This document shows, one piece after another, positions 6,789 to 11,454 of a stretch of DNA of 11,454 nt. This DNA comes from Clostridium sp. CAG:609 (GTDB lineage: Bacteria > Bacillota_I > Bacilli_A > RF39 > UBA660). A model generated the notes under the pieces. It ran no database searches and was not told where the DNA came from. It saw only the letters and a list, made by a program, of their open reading frames with translations. A program made the position numbers and the translations under genes. Location: NCBI GenBank assembly GCA_000438075.1, contig FR903513.1, forward strand, positions 1-11,454, in the 5' to 3' direction. Numbering within the stretch: position 1 is the first letter of the stretch; each line of letters opens with the position of its first letter.

Positions 6789-7883
6789 GTATTATGACAG
6801 ATTAAATGATGAAGTTAAAGAATATTTTAGTATTTTATCACCGGAATTTCCAGAGTGGTTATTAGAATATATTGATACTCCTGAAATGGAGAGAATTGGA
6901 AAAATAAGTATGAGTTGTGGAACTGATTATTCCAAATGTTTCAATGTAAGATATTAGTATTCTAATTTAGATCATAGTGTCGGTGTTGCACTTATAATAT
7001 GGAATTTTACTCACGATAAAAAGCAAACATTAGCTGGTTTATTTCATGATATAGCTACACCTGTATTTAAACATTGTATAGACTTTATGAATGGTGATTC
7101 AGAAACTCAAGAATCCACTGAAGAAAAAACATCTGACATTATTAGAAATTCTTCAAAAATAATGAGTTTGTTAAAAAGAGATGGTATAAAATTAGAAGAA
7201 GTGGATGACTATAAAATTTATCCTATTGCGGATAATGATACTCCAAAATTATCTGCTGATAGATTTGAATATACATTTGCAAGTGGCTTAACTTTTTTTA
7301 GAGTTTGGGAATTAGATAAAATTAGAAAAATGTATAATAATATTGTAGTAACTACAAACGAAGATGGCATACAAGAACTTGCTTTTAAAGATAAAAAAGT
7401 TTGTGAAGAATATATAGATACAATTTCAAAATTATGGCCTGATGGATAAGTGATAAAGATAGAACTGTAATGCAATTTTTAGCAGATATGTGTAAGTCAA
7501 TGAACAATGCTGGTTATTTAACAATAGAAGATCTATATACACTTTCAGAACAAGAAATAATTGATAAAATTTTAACTTGTGAAGATAAATACTTATCAGA
7601 TACTTTTAAGTTATTCCAAGATGCTGATACTGTTTATAGAAGTGCAACACCTGCTGATGAAAAATATTGTGTTAATATAAAATCTAAAAAACGATATGTT
7701 GTACCATTGGTTCAAACTGATGATGGAGTTGTTAGAATAAATCAGATATCGGAAACTGCAGCCAATCAAATTACAAAGTATTTAAATTATCCAAAAGGTG
7801 GATATTATACATATTTTGATTTTCAATTCATACCTTACGAAGAAGTAGTTACTAAAAAACTTATTAAGAAAGACAATGTTTAG
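6781..7883 (+). pseudogene. HD-superfamily phosphohydrolase, broken by TAG and a frameshift
   Basis: Third gene of the cassette, starting at an ATG inside the end of the membrane-protein gene. It would encode about 367 residues. Codons 1-58 are open, codon 59 is TAG (6955-6957), then the same frame runs on with YSNLDHSVGVALI, LAGLFHDIATP and FKHCIDF. His65, His89-Asp90, His98 and Asp101 fit the metal-binding signature of HD hydrolases. At 7447-7449 the frame ends in TAA just after KLWPDG, while the frame beginning AGT at 7449 continues SDKDRTVMQFLAD and stays open to TAG 7881-7883; one missing base explains the switch. HD enzymes of this kind cleave phosphate from nucleotides or cyclic nucleotides. 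As drawn it cannot make a full enzyme, though the fragment from ATG 7087 and the tail from 7470 are open. Its role in the cassette is unknown; signal degradation or nucleotide depletion are guesses. Confidence 0.78.
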
Positions 7884-8211
7884 TAGGCATTGTCTTTCTC
7901 ATTTTCAATATTATGTATATATTTTTTAGTATGGTATTTTGTAATTTTAAATATTCAATTTTAGTACCAATTGCTCGTTCATCTTCAAAGTAACCAAGAT
8001 AGCGAAATTTATTTTTAACTTTAATTAAACATTCAATATTTTCTTCTAGTGTCTTAGCAATATTCTCAATAATATATTCTTCTTTTTTAGGTTTTGGTTC
8101 TTCTTTAACTTCGGTGTAAATGGTAAAATAAAATGTAGGAACTCGGTAAATTAATTTGTCGGTTTTGAGTTCATCAATCATATTGATTTTCTTTTTAATT
8201 ATTTTAATCAC
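7864..8211 (-). CDS. ORF B: 115-residue protein of unknown function behind RNA leader B
   Basis: GTG start at 8211-8209 with AAAGG a few bases upstream; no ATG in frame fits better until codon 11. The product is basic and helical: N-terminus MIKIIKKKIN, a short EPKPKKEE linker near residue 40, then helices with ENIECLIKVKN and YLKLQNTILKN. No known family recognised. The first ~15 residues loosely resemble the N-termini of ORFs A and C (M-[I/L]-x-I, charged, Ile, Asp, Leu-Lys), but the rest does not align, so it looks like a different protein under the same kind of leader. It is reached by read-through of terminator B. Confidence 0.65.
   Translation of the reverse strand: MIKIIKKKINMIDELKTDKLIYRVPTFYFTIYTEVKEEPKPKKEEYIIENIAKTLEENIECLIKVKNKFRYLGYFEDERAIGTKIEYLKLQNTILKNIYIILKMRKTMPTKHCLS
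7868..7898. terminator. Bidirectional terminator between converging genes
   Basis: A perfect 11-bp stem GAAAGACAATG / CATTGTCTTTC with a 9-base loop. Rightward it is followed by TCATTTTC, leftward (read on the minus strand) by TTAATAAG and T6. It also codes for the tail ends of both the HD gene and ORF B, whose 3' ends overlap by 20 bases. Confidence 0.7.
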
Positions 8212-8238
8212 ATCACACCTTTCTTAGCAATAACGCAC

Positions 8239-8265
8239 AAAAAAATCAATCTTTTCAGATTGATT
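8239..8265 (-). terminator. Intrinsic terminator of RNA leader B
   Basis: AATCAATCT-GAAA-AGATTGATT, a 9-bp stem with GAAA loop followed by a T-run, between the leader and the ribosome site of ORF B. Same loop and arrangement as copies A and C. Confidence 0.8.
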
Positions 8266-8369
8266 TAATCATTAACGTCACATTAGTGCGACGATTTTAT
8301 TTTATGGAGCAATACCAAAGGTTATTCAAAACTCCTAATAGCAAAGTTGATAAACAACTAATCACTATA
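8239..8369 (-). ncRNA. Structured RNA leader, copy B
   Basis: Leftward leader in front of ORF B. Its core 8361-8306 differs from that of copy A by five substitutions and one indel over about 57 nt. It keeps the first hairpin (AGTTG / CAACT, 8359-8345), a hairpin closed by GGAG / CTCC around AATAACC-TTT-GGTATT, and the GCTCC end. A variable region of ~40 nt leads to the terminator. Complementarity of the 5' end (TGATT) to the terminator arm (AATCA) is only 5 bp, weaker than in A and C. Candidate -10 boxes are TATAAT (8375-8370) or TATAGT (8369-8364), directly after the stop of the 88-residue gene, so read-through from that gene is also possible. Confidence 0.7.
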
Positions 8370-8379
8370 ATTATAATTA

Positions 8380-8646
8380 TTAACGTCTTCCATTTTTTTT
8401 TGATTCCTCTAAATAACCAGCATTTGTTAATAATGTCTTTATTCCTTCAATATCTGCATATTTAATATAATATGGTACATTTTTATTGTCTGTTGCTGCT
8501 AAATCATAAGCTGAATTAAATGCTTGATAAACATTAGCTAGTGTAACTAGAGCTTTTTGATATATTGGGCTATCTTCTTTATATTTTACTAAATCTAAAG
8601 TTAGTATTTTCATAGCCATATCTAATTTTTCTAATACTTGTTCCAT
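8380..8646 (-). CDS. 88-residue helical protein of unknown function
   Basis: Start at 8646 (MEQVLEKLD) chosen because AGGAGG at 8658-8653 lies 6 bases before it; the longer frame from 8676 would begin inside the promoter. The product is a small, soluble, mostly helical protein with LANVYQAFNSAYDLA in the middle and a polar end (EESKKNGRR). No catalytic motif, membrane segment or family is recognised. It has its own promoter and lies between the C and B leader modules, so it may be cargo or a partner of that locus. Nothing more can be said from sequence. Confidence 0.75.
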   Translation of the reverse strand: MEQVLEKLDMAMKILTLDLVKYKEDSPIYQKALVTLANVYQAFNSAYDLAATDNKNVPYYIKYADIEGIKTLLTNAGYLEESKKNGRR

Positions 8647-8664
8647 TATATCCCTCCTAAAACC

Positions 8665-8673
8665 ATTATAGCA
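8665..8673 (-). promoter_or_regulatory. Extended -10 promoter of the 88-residue gene
   Basis: Minus-strand TGC-TATAAT, a consensus extended -10. The expected start of transcription (about 8658) coincides with the first base of AGGAGG, giving a leader of only about a dozen bases. Confidence 0.65.
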
Positions 8674-8687
8674 CATATTTCAGTAAT

Positions 8688-8953
8688 TCACACAATTTTC
8701 TTTAAATAATCTTCTAATTCATTGATTTTAATTTTATTACCGAAGTTTTTGATATAAACATCATTAGAATAATTAAAAACAAGAAACATTATATTATTGA
8801 TAATTACTTTGTGAGGTTCAACATAAACCAAATTAGATTTCTAATACTTCCATTTATAAATGTAGGAGTAGTATTACAAAAATCGCAAATAAATTCTAAT
8901 TTCTTTTTAAGTGATTCATCAATAGGTATTTCTTGCTTGATAATATTAATCAT
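8688..8953 (-). pseudogene. ORF C: paralogue of ORF A, frameshifted
   Basis: ATG at 8953-8951 follows AAAGGATGG. The first frame reads MINIIKQEIPIDESLKKKLE, then FICDFCNTTP and NGSIRN, and goes out of register near 8845-8838, ending in TAA shortly after. The frame displaced by one missing base continues LVYVEPHKVIINN and NDVYIKNF to TGA at 8690-8688. Joined, it gives about 88 residues that align with ORF A along its whole length (NTTP, NGSI, Y-V-x-P-H, Asp-x-Tyr-x-x-x-F); A has about 60 extra C-terminal residues. C carries a Cys-x-x-Cys (CDFC) that A lacks. Family unknown. It sits behind RNA leader C. Its stop lies next to the promoter of the 88-residue gene. Confidence 0.7.
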
Positions 8954-8994
8954 AAACACCATCCTTTCTTTAGGTTGATTTCTTTGTAAGACAC

Positions 8995-9019
8995 AAAAAA
9001 ATCAATCTTTCGATTGATT
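8995..9019 (-). terminator. Intrinsic terminator of RNA leader C
   Basis: AATCAATC-GAAA-GATTGATT with a following T-run; same loop and nearly the same stem as terminator B. About 40 bases separate it from the ORF C start. Confidence 0.8.
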
Positions 9020-9124
9020 CTATATATCAAGTTCAAACTAAATAGTTCGAACAGATTCGTCAATGGAGCAATGACATGGGTCATTTGCGAAAAAGTAGAA
9101 ACAAGTAATCGATTAAATCAATCT
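8995..9124 (-). ncRNA. Structured RNA leader, copy C
   Basis: The divergent third copy, upstream of ORF C. It keeps the order of elements but not the sequence: 5' segment GATTGATT (9123-9116), a TTGTTT-x-TACTTTTT stretch, hairpin AATGAC-CCAT-GTCATT followed by the invariant TGCTCC, a second hairpin GTTCGAACTATTTAGTTTGAAC (split as GTTCGAA / TTTGAAC), and the terminator. Compared with copy A the hairpin pair A-T becomes G-C (ATAAC/GTTAT to ATGAC/GTCAT), a compensatory change supporting a real RNA fold. GATTGATT is perfectly complementary to the whole 5' arm of the terminator (AATCAATC), a clear antiterminator candidate. Confidence 0.7.
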
Positions 9125-9130
9125 ATTAAT

Positions 9131-9139
9131 AGTATAACA
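9131..9139 (-). promoter_or_regulatory. Extended -10 promoter of RNA leader C
   Basis: Minus-strand TGT-TATACT with TTATTA about 16 bases upstream as a poor -35. It sets the RNA start near 9124, exactly at the GATTGATT antiterminator candidate. Confidence 0.55.
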
Positions 9140-9193
9140 TATTTGTTTATTTTAATAACGTTATAATTATATTTTTATCAACAAGTTTAAGAT

Positions 9194-9508
9194 TTATTCT
9201 TCGCCATATTCTTTAACTCTTGTATTTACTCCATCAATAATTTTATATTGCCTATGTTTATTTTTATTTACTTTTTTTAAAATTTCGTTTTCTAAATCTA
9301 CATTTAAAATCTCTGATAATCCAAGCAAATATATTACTACATCTGCAATTTCCTCTCCTACGTCTGTTTGTTTTTTTCTCCAAGCTTCATATGCTTCTGC
9401 CATTTCACCATAGGTTAAGCAAAATTCTTTATTAATATCTGTTACATTAAATCCCTTATTCAATTTATTTTTATAAATATCTTTTTGTAATTGTTTTAAA
9501 TCTATCAT
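9194..9508 (-). CDS. MazG-like nucleotide pyrophosphohydrolase
   Basis: A 104-residue all-helical NTP pyrophosphohydrolase of the MazG/dUTPase superfamily that should hydrolyse a (d)NTP to the monophosphate and pyrophosphate. The metal-binding pattern is visible: Glu35-x-x-Glu38 (GEMAEAYEAW) and Glu53-x-x-Asp56 (GEEIADVVIYLLGL), followed by a final helix and HRQY. The length fits the short single-domain class. The ATG follows the stop of the glycosylase gene with no gap, and GGAGG within that gene's end serves as ribosome site, so the two are translated together. The substrate is not determinable; dUTP or another non-canonical nucleotide would suit the neighbours. Confidence 0.85.
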   Translation of the reverse strand: MIDLKQLQKDIYKNKLNKGFNVTDINKEFCLTYGEMAEAYEAWRKKQTDVGEEIADVVIYLLGLSEILNVDLENEILKKVNKNKHRQYKIIDGVNTRVKEYGEE

Positions 9509-10096
9509 TTATTCTTCCTCCAATACATCATTTATTATTTTTCTAATTTCTAGTATTCTTTTATTCATAAAATTTGGGTGATCCTTGAACCATTTTATAT
9601 TAAGCGGAGAAGGATGTGGTAGTACTATAGCTGGTTTTCCATTTATGTAATTATCTTTAAAAATTAATTCATTAAAATTTTCTTTTGGAAAAAACACTTT
9701 TGCTGATTTTGCACCAATTATTATATAAATTTTGTTATTAATATATTCTAGTTCTTTTCTTATCCAAGTTTCATAACAAATCTTTGGCGGTATTTTATCA
9801 TTTCCATTTTTATCTTTTCCTGGATAGCAATGAGCTAGAGCTGCAATATAAAAATTGTTTGGATTATAAAACGTGTCATCATCTATCATATACCACTCAT
9901 ATTTTAGTTTCTTCCCACTTTGATCTGTAAATGGTTTTAATGTTTCATGAACGGTAGCAGATGGAGCCTGACTTATTTGAACTATCTTTGAATTGATATT
10001 TCCTAAAAAGATAGGATGTGGTTGAAATCCAAACTTATCTTTACAAATTTCACATTTTTTAATATTTTCTATTAAATCATTAAATTCTTTTTCCAT
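9509..10096 (-). CDS. Uracil-DNA glycosylase family protein (four-Cys, family 4/5-like)
   Basis: A 195-residue member of the uracil-DNA glycosylase superfamily, which removes uracil from DNA. Cys15-x2-Cys18 near the N-terminus and Cys90-x16-Cys107 match the spacing of the 4Fe-4S ligands of family 4/5 enzymes. The ISQAPS block (41-46) with ETLKPFTDQSGKKL stands where the catalytic loop and GxPFxGxAGxxL motif occur, though the usual GEAPG is altered. HPSPLN (161-166) is the DNA-intercalation motif. Start taken at ATG 10096; GAGGAG lies 13 bases upstream, longer than usual. A longer in-frame TTG at 10117 has no ribosome site. It overlaps the kinase-like gene by 17 bases and abuts the MazG gene. 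Superfamily certain; exact subfamily and activity less so. Confidence 0.8.
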   Translation of the reverse strand: MEKEFNDLIENIKKCEICKDKFGFQPHPIFLGNINSKIVQISQAPSATVHETLKPFTDQSGKKLKYEWYMIDDDTFYNPNNFYIAALAHCYPGKDKNGNDKIPPKICYETWIRKELEYINNKIYIIIGAKSAKVFFPKENFNELIFKDNYINGKPAIVLPHPSPLNIKWFKDHPNFMNKRILEIRKIINDVLEEE

Positions 10097-10667
10097 ATCT
10101 TTTTCTGTACTCCTCAATATTGCTAATTACTTCATCAAATATATACTCAATAGGTTGCATTCCATTAACATGTATTAGGTTATTCTCATTTATAATAGAC
10201 AAATATGCATTTCTAACTTTTGCTAAGTGTTCAGCAGACGCTTTAATATTAAATTTTGTATCAGTATTTCTCCTAATAGATTCCTCTGGTGTGATATCAA
10301 TAAAAAATCCAAGATCAGCCTTTGGAAAAATTGAATTGATGTTGGCCACCCAATTCTTATCTACACCCTCAGCCATGCGATAAGCTAAGGCTGAAGGCAC
10401 ATATCTATCAAACAACATTATTTTTTCTTTAAAATCGTCATTAGTAATATTTTTCATTCTTATATATCTATCAGTTGCAAATAAATAAGCCTTCAAAATT
10501 GGATCTAATGTTCCTGCTTTTGCCATTTGTTTTAATTCCTTACCAATATTTGTTTCAAACTCTTTTGAAATTTCTACTGGAATATCTAATTTCATATAAT
10601 ATTCTTTTATCATTTGGACTAACGTCGTTTTACCACAATTATCTCATCCTTCAAAAATTACTAACAT
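10080..10667 (-). pseudogene. Thymidylate-kinase-like gene with TGA inside the P-loop
   Basis: First gene of the sanitation operon. ATG at 10667 with AGGAG (10682-10678) 10 bases upstream reads MLVIFEG, then TGA (10646-10644), then in the same frame DNCGKTTLVQMIKE and onward to TAA at 10080, 195 codons in all. The P-loop (Gly7 to Thr15), LFATDR (62-67), DRY (87-89) and SALAY (92-96) identify a thymidylate-kinase family enzyme, dTMP to dTDP. The stop occupies the variable residue of G-x-D-x-x-G-K-T. The only later in-frame ATG (10613) would make a protein without the P-loop, surely inactive. Trp is encoded by TGG elsewhere, so recoding is unlikely. Either a recent nonsense mutation or a sequencing error. 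Confidence 0.8.
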
Positions 10668-10689
10668 AGTATATCATCTCCTATATTTA

Positions 10690-10718
10690 ATTATACCATA
10701 ATTTCAACATATTTTGAA
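10690..10718 (-). promoter_or_regulatory. Promoter of the kinase-glycosylase-MazG operon
   Basis: Minus-strand TGG-TATAAT (10698-10690) is a consensus extended -10, with TTCAAA (10718-10713) 17 bases upstream as -35 (4 of 6 matches). The first gene starts about 20 bases downstream. Confidence 0.65.
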
Positions 10719-10731
10719 ACTAAATTTAAAC

Positions 10732-10776
10732 ATCCAAGATTCATCCAACATATCTAGTATATATCCAACAGTTGGA
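10732..10776. repeat. Cluster of ATCCAA boxes ending in a 13-bp dyad
   Basis: ATCCAA occurs at 10732, 10743 and 10763, spaced 11 and 20 bases, close to one and two turns of DNA. The last copy is part of the perfect dyad TCCAAC-A-GTTGGA (10764-10776). The cluster lies 14-60 bases upstream of the operon's -35, a suitable place for an activator or repressor, or for recombinase arm-type sites given the neighbouring gene. Confidence 0.45.
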
Positions 10777-10820
10777 AGTAAAATAAAACTTCGCAAACCA
10801 TTTAATTAATTGATTTAAAT

Positions 10821-10851
10821 AAAAAGTATGGTAGAATTCTTCCATATTTTT
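10821..10851. repeat. 31-bp interrupted palindrome
   Basis: AAAAA-g-TATGG-t-AGAATTCT-t-CCATA-TTTTT: arms of 10 bp around a central AGAATTCT palindrome, broken only by one T/T mismatch pair and one extra G. The A and T tracts make it a possible bidirectional terminator; it could also be a protein-binding site or a recombination site. Confidence 0.5.
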
Positions 10852-10857
10852 AACTTA

Positions 10858-10940
10858 ATTTTGCAAGTGCAAAATAAGAAATGATAGAACAACTATTCCT
10901 ATATTTATATAGAATAAATTAGGGCAGTGCTATCATTCTC
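10858..10940. other. Structured non-coding region next to the recombinase gene
   Basis: Two adjacent structures. First a perfect inverted repeat ATTTTGCA-AG-TGCAAAAT (10858-10875). Then an 8-bp outer stem AATGATAG (10880-10887) / CTATCATT (10930-10937) encloses an inner 9-bp stem with one bulge (10894-10903 / 10108-10116 offset of the same block, i.e. 10908-10916) and TTTA loop. It lies just past the 3' end of the recombinase gene and could be its terminator, a small RNA, or part of an attachment region. Apart from these elements and the ATCCAA cluster I see no gene between 10668 and 10965. Confidence 0.4.
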
Positions 10941-10965
10941 TTTATCCTGCTTATTATTTACTTAC

Positions 10966-11454
10966 TTATTTTTCATTAATTATCTCTTTAATAGTAGGTC
11001 TAAATAATAATCCAAATGTTATATCTTTACCTTTAAATAAATTTAAATCTATTATAGGTATCACTTTCAACAATTCATAATTATCTGGTATTGCAGAATC
11101 GAATATTGTCATACCATTTTCAGTTCTATCTCCCTTATCTTCACGATATTCAATATCAAAATATTCTCTTAAATAACCCAAATATTTATTTACTTGTTTT
11201 CTTTTCATTGGTGAAGATACTAAAACCATTTCTTGTTTATGATTAACTTCAAATGGTAATTTATAATCATAAGCACCAACTTGTGTTAATTTAACTGCTT
11301 TATCAATAAAACTACTTCTAAAGTTTATTTGCTTAATATTTAAACTACCTGTATCAGTTTTATCAATCACAATATTATCTATATATTTTGATATAAATTG
11401 TTGTTTTTCCTCTTTCGTTTTTATATCCCATTCAAATTTATAAAACTCTTTTTC
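10966..11454 (-). CDS. C-terminal part of a probable large serine recombinase (partial)
   Basis: The frame is open from the window edge (11454) to TAA at 10966, 162 residues, so the start is outside; GTG at 11370 is internal. The segment EEKQQFISKYIDNI, followed by LNIKQINFRSSF and a G-A-Y-D-Y turn, resembles the end of the coiled-coil/recombinase domain of TnpX-like large serine recombinases, which integrate and excise mobile elements. The catalytic N-terminal domain is not in the window. The last ~95 residues (from KLPFEVNH) are not recognised and may be an extra C-terminal domain. It is transcribed leftward like the genes after it, suggesting it borders a mobile island. Identification rests on remembered motif resemblance. 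Confidence 0.55.
   Translation of the reverse strand, partial: EKEFYKFEWDIKTKEEKQQFISKYIDNIVIDKTDTGSLNIKQINFRSSFIDKAVKLTQVGAYDYKLPFEVNHKQEMVLVSSPMKRKQVNKYLGYLREYFDIEYREDKGDRTENGMTIFDSAIPDNYELLKVIPIIDLNLFKGKDITFGLLFRPTIKEIINEK

Noticed and set aside
7218..7475. Minus-strand 85-codon frame opposite the HD gene
   Set aside because: It mirrors the HD coding sequence and has no supporting motif or start signal.
4901..9124. Leaders A-C as T-box riboswitches
   Set aside because: No TGGNACC-type T-box sequence or recognisable specifier loop is present, and the downstream genes are not amino-acid related.
4901..9124. Leaders A-C as a CRISPR array or type III antitoxin repeats
   Set aside because: The copies are far apart, single, and each has its own promoter and terminator; there are no short tandem repeats inside them.
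9150..9165. ATAACGTTAT palindrome after the MazG gene as a terminator
   Set aside because: The stem is only 5 bp without a loop or T-run; probably chance in AT-rich DNA.
10644..10646. TGA read as Trp (Mycoplasma-type code) or as selenocysteine in the kinase P-loop
   Set aside because: Trp codons checked in the ATPase and nucleotidyltransferase are all TGG, other broken genes carry TAA and TAG, and no selenocysteine insertion structure was seen.
10120..10669. Plus-strand frames opposite the kinase-like gene
   Set aside because: They are antisense to conserved kinase motifs and lack ribosome sites.

Overview
The window is about 27-30% GC. Its genes have strong AGGAGG-type ribosome binding sites and extended -10 promoters (TGnTATAAT-like), and every Trp codon I checked in the ATPase and nucleotidyltransferase genes is TGG. 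This points to a low-GC Firmicutes/Bacillota bacterium (Clostridia, Erysipelotrichia or a Bacilli relative) using the standard code. The species cannot be named from this sequence alone.

Layout. (1) 1-2767: leader plus an intact 849-residue P2-type cation (probably Ca2+) ATPase, a housekeeping-type gene. (2) 2768-4407: a rightward run of small proteins that share an M-[G/N]-[L/I]-F start: a frameshifted ~58-residue gene, a 53-residue SHOCT-like protein and a 280-residue coiled-coil protein. (3) 4426-5032 (leftward): a disrupted small gene (ORF A) behind a structured RNA leader ending in an intrinsic terminator. (4) 5100-7883 (rightward): a CBASS-like anti-phage cassette with a SMODS/CD-NTase nucleotidyltransferase, a four-helix membrane protein of the S-4TM effector type, and an overlapping HD phosphohydrolase broken by an in-frame TAG and a frameshift. 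(5) 7864-9124 (leftward): small gene B behind leader copy B, an independent 88-residue gene, and gene C (a frameshifted paralogue of A) behind leader copy C. (6) 9194-10718 (leftward): a compact operon for nucleotide/uracil sanitation (thymidylate-kinase-like gene with TGA in its P-loop, four-cysteine uracil-DNA glycosylase, MazG-like pyrophosphohydrolase). (7) 10719-10965: an intergenic region rich in dyads and short repeats. (8) 10966-11454: the C-terminal part of what looks like a large serine recombinase, running off the window edge.

The most novel signal is a repeated RNA-leader module present three times on the minus strand (about 5032-4901, 8369-8239, 9124-8995). Copies A and B share a 57-nt core with five substitutions and one indel; copy C keeps the fold with changed bases. 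Each ends in a terminator with a GAAA loop, followed by a ribosome binding site and a short ORF. In A and C the 5' end of the RNA is complementary to the 5' arm of its own terminator, as expected of a terminator/antiterminator switch. The modules lie on both sides of the CBASS-like cassette. The second notable feature is the density of broken genes: three in-frame stops (one TAA, one TAG, one TGA) and three frameshifts in five genes between 3.0 and 10.7 kb, while the ATPase is intact. This is either a decaying mobile/defence island or sequencing error, and reads would decide.
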